Of a DNA stretch of 16,873 bases, positions 6,420 to 13,865 are shown in pieces. Below the pieces are notes generated by a model. The model worked only from the letters and a program-made list of their open reading frames with translations. It did no database searches and was not told the DNA's origin. This DNA comes from CAZALT01 sp964485515 (GTDB lineage: Bacteria > Actinomycetota > Acidimicrobiia > Acidimicrobiales > Acidimicrobilacustridaceae): the NCBI GenBank assembly GCA_964485515.1, contig CAZALT010000072.1, forward strand, positions 1 through 16,873, in the 5' to 3' direction. Numbering within the stretch: position 1 is the stretch's first letter; every line of letters begins with the position of its first letter. Both the position numbers and the translations under genes were made by a program.

Positions 6420-7457
6420 TCAGTACGAGCATCCTGAGACCGGGAGGCTCGAGGGAACGACGGGCGCACCGTTGGCGATGCCATTGAGGAAGGGTTGGGG
6501 GCAGCGAGCTCGGCCCTCGGCCTGGATGGCGAAGTGGAGGTGCGGGCCGGTGGAGTTGCCGGTGCTGGCGCTGTGCATGAGCGGCTGACCGGTCTCGACG
6601 CGATCGCCGGTGCTCACGGTCTGGCTGCTCGGAAGGCCGTGGCAGTAGGTGTACTGGGCGCCGTCATCGCCGTTGACGACGACGCCGAATCCGCATGATC
6701 CGTGGGTTGGTGTGGACACGACGACCCCGGCCGCAGCGCTGAACACGGGTGTGCCGGTGGGGACCGGGATGTCGGCGGCGGGGTAGTCGTGGTGAGGTTT
6801 TGTGAACCAGTCGGGGTGTTCGTCGTACCAACGGCGTTCGAGGGGGAGCGCGTAGTCGCCGCTGACAGCGAGCGAACCGGCGGGGCACAACGCCGGTGCG
6901 CTCGGCGGCGACGTTCCCGTCGTATCGGACCCGGCGATGGTTGTGGTTGTCCCGGTGAGCTTCTCCCGGTACACGGCCATCCACTTGGTCTGGTACTCGC
7001 GGGGTGTGAGTCGGTTCCCCGCACCTGGGGCGGGCACCGTGTCCCACTCGGTTGAGCCGAGTGATGGGACGTGGCCGATGTACCAGGCGACCGGCACGCT
7101 CGCCGGGTCGTTGTTGTTGGCGGCCAGGATCGAGGTGGCGTACTCGGCGGCCTTGGCGTCCTGGATCCCAGGCGGTGCGAGGTACGCCCGGGTGTAGCCG
7201 CCGTAGCTGGCCCAGCTGCTGTCGAGGAACTGGTACGCGCCGGACGCGCTCGATCCGGCGGCTCGGGCGGTGTAGTCGCCACCGGATTCCAGCTGACGGA
7301 TCGTCGCGAGGATCGCCTCGACCGACGCGTCCACCGGTGGGCCGCTGCCGCACGCTCCACCCGCCGGGGACGCGGCGAACAACAGCACGGGCAGGCACGC
7401 AACGAGGGTCATGGTGAGCAGGAGGGCGACGAGGGCGACGGTGAGCTTGGTCTTCAT
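6420..7457 (-). CDS. Secreted lytic transglycosylase-like / M23 endopeptidase cell-wall hydrolase
   Basis: A 345-aa protein with a signal peptide or anchor at about 1-32 (MKTKLTV, hydrophobic core, AASPAGG). Residues 43-165 are a transglycosylase/Rpf-like lysozyme domain: Glu57 in IRQLESGGDYTA is the expected catalytic acid, followed by the ASGAYQFLDSSWASYGGY signature at 71-88. A Thr/Ser/Pro linker (168-190) leads to an M23 peptidase at about 200-320, with metal-site candidates in HHDYPAADI (H223, D229), YTYCHG (H273) and GPHLHF (H306, H308). Such two-domain enzymes accompany type IV secretion systems of Gram-positive bacteria and open the wall for the channel (VirB1-like role). It is divergent from the transfer operon across a 110-bp region. 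The SD-like AGGAGGT is only about 2 nt from the ATG; no usable upstream start exists because an in-frame TAG lies 9 nt before it. Confidence 0.88.
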   Translation of the reverse strand: MKTKLTVALVALLLTMTLVACLPVLLFAASPAGGACGSGPPVDASVEAILATIRQLESGGDYTARAAGSSASGAYQFLDSSWASYGGYTRAYLAPPGIQDAKAAEYATSILAANNNDPASVPVAWYIGHVPSLGSTEWDTVPAPGAGNRLTPREYQTKWMAVYREKLTGTTTTIAGSDTTGTSPPSAPALCPAGSLAVSGDYALPLERRWYDEHPDWFTKPHHDYPAADIPVPTGTPVFSAAAGVVVSTPTHGSCGFGVVVNGDDGAQYTYCHGLPSSQTVSTGDRVETGQPLMHSASTGNSTGPHLHFAIQAEGRARCPQPFLNGIANGAPVVPSSLPVSGCSY

Positions 7458-7458
7458 G

Positions 7459-7465
7459 ACCTCCT
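7459..7465 (-). promoter_or_regulatory. Unusually close Shine-Dalgarno sequence for the hydrolase gene
   Basis: On the minus strand AGGAGGT sits directly before the ATG at 7457 with about 2 nt between the AGGAGG core and the start, much less than the usual 5-9. The next in-frame ATG is codon 16, inside the signal peptide and without the basic N-region. Either initiation is weak or the downstream start is used. Confidence 0.45.
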
Positions 7466-7528
7466 AAGCCGTTCCGCGGCGCGTTTCTCGCGGAAGTTGT
7501 GAGAGATCCGGGCTCCTCGGCGGCTTAG
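7464..7528. repeat. Inverted repeats in the divergent promoter region
   Basis: Two nested inverted repeats sit between the hydrolase gene and the transfer operon. The outer is CTAAGCCG (7464-7471) with CGGCTTAG (7521-7528). The inner is TTCCGCG (7472-7478) with CGCGGAA (7489-7495) around a 10-nt spacer. Their place between divergent genes suggests operator half-sites, though 7-8 bp repeats can arise by chance in GC-rich DNA. I see no convincing -35/-10 pair here. Confidence 0.35.
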
Positions 7529-7555
7529 TGCGGGTGATCAGCCATCCACGCCTTC

Positions 7556-7563
7556 GAGGAGGT
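7556..7563 (+). promoter_or_regulatory. Strong ribosome-binding site GAGGAGGT
   Basis: GAGGAGGT lies about 6 nt before the ATG at 7569, the first gene of the transfer operon, and fixes that start. Confidence 0.7.
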
Positions 7564-7568
7564 CGCCG

Positions 7569-7859
7569 ATGCGTCACGCACTCGGTCTCATTGCCCAAGT
7601 CACCGTTACCCCGTCAACCGATGGGATGCCCGGCGGTGATCTCGTCCAACGCCTCCTGAACTGGGGCCAGATGGTCGCCCTGTGGGGCAGCCTCGCCGCG
7701 ATCCTCGCCGGCGCCGCCATGTACGGCCTGTCCCGCGAGGGCGGCAGCTACTCCGGTGCTGGGCGAGGCAAGTCGCTCGCCCTCGGCGGTGTCGTCGGCG
7801 CGATCCTCGCCGGCATCGCGCCGACGGCGGTCAACATGTTGTTCCAGGCGGCGAAGTGA
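7569..7859 (+). CDS. VirB2/TrbC-like small integral membrane protein
   Basis: A 96-aa protein with two hydrophobic segments, about 32-52 (GQMVALWGSLAAILAGAAMYG) and 71-90 (ALGGVVGAILAGIAPTAVNML), joined by a Gly/Ser-rich polar loop with a basic GRGKS. The length and two-helix hairpin are those of VirB2/TrbC pilins and their actinobacterial counterparts at the head of conjugation operons. There is no clear signal peptide. The assignment rests on topology and position, since this class diverges too fast for motif recognition. It is the first gene of a plus-strand run reaching 13840, and its stop overlaps the next start (TGATG at 7857-7861). Confidence 0.65.
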   Translation: MRHALGLIAQVTVTPSTDGMPGGDLVQRLLNWGQMVALWGSLAAILAGAAMYGLSREGGSYSGAGRGKSLALGGVVGAILAGIAPTAVNMLFQAAK

Positions 7860-8557
7860 TGACCGCCTCGAACAGCCCACGCACCCGACTCGCGCTCGCC
7901 GCCGGTGCCGTAGCGGTCGTCGGTGTCGTCGGCGCGCTACTCGTCACCGTCCACTCGTCGAACCGCGCCGAGACGACCGTCGACGCACAGCCGCACGAAC
8001 CTGCCCACAGCGGCGGCACCGACGGTGTCGTCGAGCAGATCGGACTCGCGACTGGCTTCTCACATGATCGCGACGGCGCCAGCGCGGCTGCAGTCGCGTA
8101 TGCCACCGCGCCACAGCGATGGCTCTACCTGACCGACCAGCAGATCACCGAAGCGATCACGGCGATCGCCACGCCGGACGCCGCCCCGCGCCTCACCGAG
8201 GACGTTGTGGGCGACGTGCGCGCGGCCCGAGAACGGCTCGGGGAAACGTCGGGTCGAGTGTGGTGGCTCGTGCGTCCGCTGGCCTGGCACGTCGATGCGC
8301 AGTCCACCGACAGAGCGTCCGTGGCGGTGTGGGTTGTGACGATCCTCTCTGCGGAGAAGGTCGCTGCCCCGCAGACCGACTTCGCCACCGTGACCATCGA
8401 CGTCGCCTGGGTCGACAACGGGTGGCGAGTCGACGAGGTCCGCGAAGCCCCGGGCCCGACCCCGATGACCGGCCTCACCGACCAGCCCTGGGACGCAGGA
8501 CCGTTCGATCAGGCACTCGCGGGGTTCACCCGTATGGACGGGGAGCCGGTCCGATGA
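7859..8557 (+). CDS. VirB8-like bitopic transfer protein
   Basis: A 232-aa protein from the ATG at 7859, overlapping the preceding TGA. A short cytoplasmic N-terminus and one membrane helix at about 9-31 (LALAAGAVAVVGVVGALLV) are followed by a roughly 195-residue extracytoplasmic domain with helices near the start (AAAVAYATAPQRWLYLTDQQI) and strands at the end (RASVAVWVVTILSAEKV, then TVTIDVAWVDNGWRVDEVRE). That is the alternation of the NTF2-like fold in VirB8/TcpC-type proteins. VirB8 scaffolds the inner-membrane part of type IV secretion channels. Size, topology and place between VirB2-like and VirB6-like genes support the call. No diagnostic motif is visible, so it could be another NTF2-like transfer protein. 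The stop overlaps the next start (ATGA at 8554). Confidence 0.55.
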   Translation: MTASNSPRTRLALAAGAVAVVGVVGALLVTVHSSNRAETTVDAQPHEPAHSGGTDGVVEQIGLATGFSHDRDGASAAAVAYATAPQRWLYLTDQQITEAITAIATPDAAPRLTEDVVGDVRAARERLGETSGRVWWLVRPLAWHVDAQSTDRASVAVWVVTILSAEKVAAPQTDFATVTIDVAWVDNGWRVDEVREAPGPTPMTGLTDQPWDAGPFDQALAGFTRMDGEPVR

Positions 8558-9978
8558 ACGGCCCGAACGTGATCCTCGCCAGCTTCCCCAACCCCGTCGA
8601 CTGGATCGTCGACAACGCCACCGGACTCGTCGGCGGCGCAGCCGACGCAGGGCTCCAAGGGATCCTCGGCGGCATCGTCCGCTGGGTTGTCGATGCCGCG
8701 ATCTCGGTGTCGGGGACCGTGTTCGGCTACTTCACCGACGCGACCGAACCGAACGTCCAGGCTGACTGGTTCGTGTCCGGGACCGGACCGTTCAGGACGA
8801 CGGCGACCATCGCCGCCACGCTGCTCGTCCTGTTCGTGTTCATCGGGATCGTCCAAGGTGTCATCGCCGGAGACGTCGGCGGGATGCTTCGCCGGATCAG
8901 CGTCGACCTACCCCTGTCGGTGCTCGGGATGGTCGGCGTCGTCACGATCACCCAGGCACTCATCAACCTGACCGACGTCCTGTCTGGCTACGTGCTGCGC
9001 TCCTTCGAGGACGAGACCCGTACGTTCCTCGACGCCATCGCCACCGTCGGATCCCAACACGACCCCGGCACGACGGCGTTCGTGCTCGTGCTGCTCGGAC
9101 TCGCAGCGGCGCTCGGCGGGATCATCCTCGTCGCCGAGCTGGCCATCCGCGAGGCGCTCATCTACATCGTCGTCGCGCTCGCGCCGCTGGCGTTAGCCAC
9201 GTTGCTGTGGCCCGCGATGAAGGGGATCTCCCGCAAGCTCCTCGAGCTGCTGTGCGCGCTGATCCTGTCCAAGCTCGTGATCGCCATCGCGCTCGGCGTC
9301 GCGTCCGCAGCAGCAGTCGGCATCGGGACCGCTGGATCTACCACCTCGATCCCGACGCCCGAATCAGTAGCCGAGACCCCAGCGGGCAGCACCAACCAAG
9401 CCGTTGGTCTCCTCCTCGCCGCCGCGGTGACCTTCGGTGTCGCCGCCTTCTCCCCGATGATCATCGCCCGACTGCTGCCTCTGACCGAGGGAGCGATCGT
9501 GGCGCAGGGCGTTCGAGGAGGGCCGATCCGCGCCGGCCATCAGGGGATGATGATGGCCAACACGGCACAGATGGTCACAGGGCGTCGCTTCGGTCAGCTC
9601 GCCGCCGGTAAGGCTGGCGGGTCCGGTGCCGCTGCGGGGTCAGGCGGCGGGGGCGCTGTTGGCGCAGGCGGAGCCGGAGGTGGATCCGCAGCGGCTGGCG
9701 GAGCCAGCGCCGGATCGGCAGCAGCCGGACCAGTCGCCGTTGCAGCTGCCGCGACCGTCGGCTCCGCCAAAGCAGCCAAAGGTGCAGCGTCCACCGGCGC
9801 GAGAGCAGCGACCTCGACGGCCGAGGCCGCCACGTCGCCGTCGCCCGCCGATCGGCCCACACCTGCCCGACGGACACCCGACCGAGGCAGCTCACCGCCG
9901 CCACGACATGAGTCACCCGAAGCGGCCTCACCGCCAAAGCACCCGGGCCCGAGCAAGGGGGCCACCGGTGGCAGCTGA
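8554..9978 (+). CDS. VirB6/TrbL-like polytopic channel protein
   Basis: A 474-aa protein from the ATG at 8554, in the 4-nt overlap with the previous stop; the longer frame upstream is a shadow. After an amphipathic N-terminus (DWIVDNATGLVGGAADAG) there are about six membrane segments, near 83-106, 118-140, 173-195, 202-220, 229-255 and 282-303. Segment 4 reads ALIYIVVALAPLALATLLW, followed by GISRKLLELL, like the TrbL/VirB6 core that forms the inner-membrane part of conjugation channels. From about residue 356 the tail is Gly/Ala-rich and low complexity, turning Pro/Ser/Arg-rich at the end, as in many actinobacterial TrbL-like proteins. Codon 214 is TTA (9193-9195), a rare leucine codon in such GC-rich DNA. 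The last 11 nt overlap the start of the SCO6880-like gene. Confidence 0.75.
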   Translation: MNGPNVILASFPNPVDWIVDNATGLVGGAADAGLQGILGGIVRWVVDAAISVSGTVFGYFTDATEPNVQADWFVSGTGPFRTTATIAATLLVLFVFIGIVQGVIAGDVGGMLRRISVDLPLSVLGMVGVVTITQALINLTDVLSGYVLRSFEDETRTFLDAIATVGSQHDPGTTAFVLVLLGLAAALGGIILVAELAIREALIYIVVALAPLALATLLWPAMKGISRKLLELLCALILSKLVIAIALGVASAAAVGIGTAGSTTSIPTPESVAETPAGSTNQAVGLLLAAAVTFGVAAFSPMIIARLLPLTEGAIVAQGVRGGPIRAGHQGMMMANTAQMVTGRRFGQLAAGKAGGSGAAAGSGGGGAVGAGGAGGGSAAAGGASAGSAAAGPVAVAAAATVGSAKAAKGAASTGARAATSTAEAATSPSPADRPTPARRTPDRGSSPPPRHESPEAASPPKHPGPSKGATGGS

Positions 9979-11455
9979 ACCGACCGACCGCACGTACAAC
10001 CTCGAGCCGCTGGACACCTCCGGGGTGTTCCTGGGTCTCGGCATCGTGCAGTGCGCCCTGCTCGGCGGCGCGATCACACTCGCCGTGCTCGCCATCACCT
10101 CTGGTGCGCCGGTCCCGATCGCCGCGCTCCCGCTCTTCGCCGCCGCCATCGCCACGTTCGCACGCGCCGGGGGTCATCCGGTGTGGGAGTGGATCCCGCT
10201 CGGCATGGGCTGGATCTGGTCCGGACTACGTCGGGGCCGCCGTTGGGTCGCGCCGCTCCCACTGTGGCCGACCCACGACGAGCGCTCACCGCTGCCCCCG
10301 TGCCTCGAGGGACTCGACATCGTCGACATCGACTGGCGGGCCGGACGTCAGCTCGGCGCCGTCCGCGACGGGCAACGTCACACGCTCACGTCGATCATCC
10401 CGGTGACCGGTCCGCAGTTCGTCGTTGAGCCCCGCTCCGAGCAAGAGGCCCTCTTGGCAGGGTGGGGCGACGTGCTTGGGCAGTTCGCCGTCGAACGCGG
10501 CGTCGTCACCAACCTCAGCTGGTCCGACCTCGCCCGGCCCTCGGGCATGCACCAGCATCGAGCCTGGATCGACCGCGGACCTCGAGGCGAGGAGCACCCC
10601 ACCGCAGCAGAGTCGTATCGGGAGCTTCTCAAGGTGGCGACCGCGAGCGCGGTGTCGCACGACGTCGTGGTTTCGATCACCGTCGCCCGTGATCGTCTCA
10701 AGCGGCATCGTTCCGGCGCGAGCGCGGATGAGCACCTCGCCCGCGCCCTGACCTCTTCGGTCGACGCGCTGCTGCGGGGGTTGCGCTCGGCAGGGCTCGA
10801 AGCCGCCGACCCCCTCGATGCCCGAGGGATCCAACGCACCTTGCGCGAGCGCATCGACCCCGTCGCCCCGGTCGCCACGCCGCGGAAGGGCCGGCTGGTC
10901 GAGCGCCTCGCTCTGGTCCAGGCCTCCACGGCCGGTCCGCTGTCGCTTCGGAGTGAGTGGCGCCACGTGCAGGTCGACGGCGCGCTGCACCGAACGTGGT
11001 GGATCGGCACATGGCCTCGCCTCGCGCAGGCGCCGTCGTGGATGGAGCCGTTCCTCGCTGGCGGTGGCATCACCCGGACCATGACCGTCGTGCTGGTCCC
11101 GGTGTCAACGCACCAGAGCCGGCGACGCATCGAGCGCGACCTCGTGAAGCTCGAGTCCGACGCGGCCACGAAGGAGGACAAGGGCCGCCGCGTTGACGCC
11201 CGGCATCGGCGCGCGACCCAGGCCTTGCTCGACCGGGAGGAGGAACTGGTTGCCGGCTACCCCGAGATGGCCTACGCCGGGCTCGTCACCGTGTCGGCAC
11301 GAGACCTTGATGAGCTCGAGGCGCAAGGTGAGGTGATCGAGCAGCTCGCCCGCGAGACCGGCATGGACCTCCGCCTGCTCGACGCCCGCCAAGACCTCGC
11401 ATGGGCGGCTGCGCTTCCGCTCGGCCTTGCTCCCAACCACCTGCTGGCGTCATGA
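9968..11455 (+). CDS. SCO6880-family transfer protein (VirB3/PrgI-like plus VirB4 N-terminal-like)
   Basis: A 495-aa protein. I chose GTG at 9968 because AAGGGGG lies a few bases upstream and because the protein then begins VAAEPTDRTYNLEPLDTSG, a short polar N-terminus before the first helix. Two adjacent membrane segments at about 20-43 and 47-65 form a VirB3/PrgI-like hairpin. The soluble remainder resembles the N-terminal half of VirB4-type proteins, with a central region (SYRELLKVATASAVSHDVVVSITVARDR) and a later coiled charged region (QSRRRIERDLVKLESDAATKEDKGRR). It has no Walker A or B motif. SCO6880-family proteins sit next to the VirB4 ATPase in actinobacterial conjugative elements (family knowledge). 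The 11-nt overlap upstream and ATGA overlap downstream show tight coupling. An ATP-free subunit completing the short VirB4 is inferred. Confidence 0.75.
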   Translation: MAAEPTDRTYNLEPLDTSGVFLGLGIVQCALLGGAITLAVLAITSGAPVPIAALPLFAAAIATFARAGGHPVWEWIPLGMGWIWSGLRRGRRWVAPLPLWPTHDERSPLPPCLEGLDIVDIDWRAGRQLGAVRDGQRHTLTSIIPVTGPQFVVEPRSEQEALLAGWGDVLGQFAVERGVVTNLSWSDLARPSGMHQHRAWIDRGPRGEEHPTAAESYRELLKVATASAVSHDVVVSITVARDRLKRHRSGASADEHLARALTSSVDALLRGLRSAGLEAADPLDARGIQRTLRERIDPVAPVATPRKGRLVERLALVQASTAGPLSLRSEWRHVQVDGALHRTWWIGTWPRLAQAPSWMEPFLAGGGITRTMTVVLVPVSTHQSRRRIERDLVKLESDAATKEDKGRRVDARHRRATQALLDREEELVAGYPEMAYAGLVTVSARDLDELEAQGEVIEQLARETGMDLRLLDARQDLAWAAALPLGLAPNHLLAS

Positions 11456-12768
11456 GACCAGCGCTGCGACTCCCGTTCCATCGAGGCACGACGGCGCACG
11501 TGTCGAGCATCTACCCGTTCTCCGTCCAAGCGTCGTTCGGGCATGTCGGCACCTACGTCGGGCTCGACCTTCTCGCCGGTGGCTCCGAGTTCTGCTGGGA
11601 CCCGTTCGATGCCTACGCGTCGGGCCTCGTCACCAACCCCAACGGCTGGGTCCTCGGCGAACCGGGCAACGGCAAGTCCGCCCTCGTGAAGTGTCTGCTG
11701 TGGCGCCAAGCGGCTGTGTACGGCCAAGGCCGACAAGGGCGATGGACCGCCATCGCCGATCCCAAGGGCGAGTACGCCCTGCTCGCCGAGCAGCTTGGCC
11801 TGCACACGGTGCGCCTCACTCCTGGGGGCAGCACGCGCATCAACCCGCTCGCTCCCGGCCCGGCAGCAGCGTACGAACCGGAAGACAAGCAGGTGCTGCG
11901 TCGCGCCGAGATGTGCGCCGCGCTCGTGGCCACGGTGCTCGAACGGCCGCTCACCCAACTCGAGGACGCCGTGCTCTTCGCTGCCATCGAGCACCTCACG
12001 CGGTCCCCGCTAGACGAACCGACCCTCGTCGATGTCGCCCAGCTTGTGGCCGATCCCACCGAGGAGATGGGCGCCCGCTTGCGCCGTCCTCCCGCCGAGG
12101 TCGGCGTCGACGTCGCTCAAGTTGCCTACGCCCTCGACAAGCTCCTCGCCCGGTCTCTGCGAGGGATGTTCGACGGGCCCAGCACCGTGCCCTTGCGGTG
12201 GGACGGACCGGGTCTCGTGCTCGACCTCTCCGCCGTCCCGCTCGACTCCGACGCTCTCCCGCTCGTGATGGTCGCCGCGGCGGGTTGGCTCCAACAGCTC
12301 ATGGCGTGTCCCGGGCCGCAACGGGTCCAGGTCCTCGACGAGGCGTGGGCGCTGCTCGGCAATCGCCACACCGCCGCCTACCTGCAGACGTGCTTCAAGC
12401 TCGGCCGCACCTACGGCACCGCCAACCTCTGCATCACCCACCGGGCATCCGACCTCGTCGCCCAAGCCGACGACGGATCCAGCACCGCCAAGATCGCGGC
12501 CGGCCTCCTCGCCGACTCGGCCACGAAGATCATCCTTCGCCAGGCCCCCGATCAGATCGACGCCACGGCCTCGCACTTCGGACTCACCGAACCCGAAGCC
12601 CGCATCGTCGGCCAGCTCACTCGAGGTCGCGCTCTCTGGAAGGTCGGTGGCCGCACCGCCGTGGTCCACCACCTGATGGCCCCGACCGAAGAGTCGATGG
12701 TCGATACGGACGCCCGGATGAACGCGAACCCTTCTGGGTTCCCGCTCGAATCGGTCGAGGCGGCATGA
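11452..12768 (+). CDS. VirB4-type conjugation ATPase (short form)
   Basis: A 438-aa protein from the ATG at 11452, overlapping the previous stop. The Walker A motif GEPGNGKS is at 69-76, followed by the IADPKGEY motif (about 101-108) typical of VirB4/TraG-like transfer ATPases. Walker B (RVQVLDEAW) is at about 291-299, and a conserved later block (YGTANLCITHRASDL) precedes the C-terminal end. This enzyme powers substrate transfer and channel or pilus assembly at the inner membrane. Canonical VirB4 is about 800 aa. Here the N-terminal domain is missing and appears to be supplied by the preceding SCO6880-family protein. The primase gene starts 4 nt after the stop. VirD4/TraG is a related alternative, but there is no N-terminal membrane region and the operon position favours VirB4. 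Confidence 0.85.
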   Translation: MRPALRLPFHRGTTAHVSSIYPFSVQASFGHVGTYVGLDLLAGGSEFCWDPFDAYASGLVTNPNGWVLGEPGNGKSALVKCLLWRQAAVYGQGRQGRWTAIADPKGEYALLAEQLGLHTVRLTPGGSTRINPLAPGPAAAYEPEDKQVLRRAEMCAALVATVLERPLTQLEDAVLFAAIEHLTRSPLDEPTLVDVAQLVADPTEEMGARLRRPPAEVGVDVAQVAYALDKLLARSLRGMFDGPSTVPLRWDGPGLVLDLSAVPLDSDALPLVMVAAAGWLQQLMACPGPQRVQVLDEAWALLGNRHTAAYLQTCFKLGRTYGTANLCITHRASDLVAQADDGSSTAKIAAGLLADSATKIILRQAPDQIDATASHFGLTEPEARIVGQLTRGRALWKVGGRTAVVHHLMAPTEESMVDTDARMNANPSGFPLESVEAA

Positions 12769-12772
12769 CGTC

Positions 12773-13840
12773 ATGTACGACCGAGACGCCATCATCGCCA
12801 ACATCGACCTGACCTCGCTCGCCGACGAGCTGCTCGGCGGTCGGCGAGGTACCGCCCGCAGCCCGGTCTGGCCCTGTCCTGACCCGCAACACGCCCAAAC
12901 AGGTCGCACGCCCCCAGTCTCGATCTTCACCAGCCGCCGCGGCGAGCAACGCTGGCGCTGCCACGGTTGCGGCGCAGGCGGCACGGCCATCGACCTCGTC
13001 ATGAGGTGCTGTCGCACCAACGCCCGTGACGCGATTGAACAGCTCGCCCTCCGAGTCGGCCTCGACGACCAAGGACCCGAATGGTCACCTCCCCAGCGAA
13101 CCGCAATGCCGACCGTCCGCGCTGTCCAAGGCGGCTGCGCCGACCCTGCCGGCATGGAGCGCTACATCGACCAGTGTTCCGCCGCCCTCTTCACCCCGCC
13201 CGGACAACGGGTCCACGCCTGGCTCAACGACACCCGCGGCCTGCCCGACGAGGTCCTGCAGGTCAACCGCGTCGGCGCCGACCTCGGCCCACGGCGACAG
13301 CAACGACCCGACGGCATGCCACGAGCGGCTGGCGCCGTGCTTCCTGTCAGCGCCTACGGCCGAGCCGTCTACGCACAGCTGCGCGTGACCAACCCACGTC
13401 CCGACGGCCCGCGCTATCTCAACCCCACCGGCGACCTCGCCGCCAACCCCCGCATCGGCTACTTCCGGCCCGCCGAACAACGGCACCGCGAGGTGATCAT
13501 CACCGAAGGGGTGATCGACGCACTGTCTGCGGCGGCCGCCGGCTACCGAGCCGCCGCTGTGCTGAGCGCCGCCTATCCCGACCAGGCGATCGCCCACCAA
13601 CTGTCGCGACTCCCCGAACCGCTCGTCATCGCCTTCGACCAGGACAAGGCCGGCCGCGCTGCCGCTGAGCGCCTAACGGCGCTACTCGATGCGCAGCATC
13701 GCTATCCGGTCAACCTCCGTGTGCCGGCGAACGACCTGAACGAAGCGATGGTCTGTTCGTCGAACTGGACCAAGGAACTCGAACTCCGAGTAGAGAAATG
13801 CTGCGGGTCGCTCGACGACCCGTTGGTGATCCGCCCGTAG
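12773..13840 (+). CDS. CHC2 zinc finger - Toprim DNA primase-like protein
   Basis: A 355-aa protein starting 4 nt after the VirB4 stop. The N-terminal zinc finger has C35-x4-H40 and C63-x2-C66 (WPCPDPQH, then WRCHGCGAGG), the CHC2 pattern of DnaG/phage primases that binds template DNA. A linker and a helical region follow, with a RGLPDEVLQVNRVGADLG segment typical of the Toprim-N part. The Toprim domain is at about 241-300, with the catalytic glutamate in VIITEGVIDAL and an acidic pair in VIAFDQDKAGR. It would prime second-strand or plasmid replication of the transferred DNA. At 355 aa it has no helicase domain and is shorter than DnaG (about 600 aa), like plasmid and ICE primases. It converges on the next gene with a 25-bp gap. 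Confidence 0.85.
   Translation: MYDRDAIIANIDLTSLADELLGGRRGTARSPVWPCPDPQHAQTGRTPPVSIFTSRRGEQRWRCHGCGAGGTAIDLVMRCCRTNARDAIEQLALRVGLDDQGPEWSPPQRTAMPTVRAVQGGCADPAGMERYIDQCSAALFTPPGQRVHAWLNDTRGLPDEVLQVNRVGADLGPRRQQRPDGMPRAAGAVLPVSAYGRAVYAQLRVTNPRPDGPRYLNPTGDLAANPRIGYFRPAEQRHREVIITEGVIDALSAAAAGYRAAAVLSAAYPDQAIAHQLSRLPEPLVIAFDQDKAGRAAAERLTALLDAQHRYPVNLRVPANDLNEAMVCSSNWTKELELRVEKCCGSLDDPLVIRP
13804..13822 (+). terminator. Strong hairpin at the 3' end of the primase gene
   Basis: CGGGTCG and CGACCCG form a perfect 7-bp stem around a 5-nt CTCGA loop, inside the last codons of the primase gene and 15 nt before its stop. No U-tract follows. Because the next gene converges after only 25 bp, this may end transcription or protect the 3' end. 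It could also be incidental coding-sequence structure. Confidence 0.35.
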
Positions 13841-13865
13841 ATCGCTCGCTTGATCGGTCGGTGCG

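Noticed and set aside
8119..8553. N-terminal extension of the VirB6-like gene
   Set aside because: Arg-rich shadow of the VirB8-like gene; the ATG at 8554 sits in an ATGA overlap like its neighbours.
9619..9950. Gly/Ala-rich repeat-like DNA at the end of the VirB6-like gene
   Set aside because: Low-complexity coding sequence with no regular repeat unit or spacers, so neither a CRISPR array nor a DNA-level tandem repeat.
9626..9967. N-terminal extension of the SCO6880-family gene
   Set aside because: Pro/Arg/Gln-rich shadow of the VirB6-like tail; the GTG at 9968 with AAGGGGG upstream fits better.
11427..12812. 461-aa plus-strand frame overlapping the VirB4 gene
   Set aside because: Arg/Pro/His-rich frame shadow; the other frame contains intact Walker A and B motifs.
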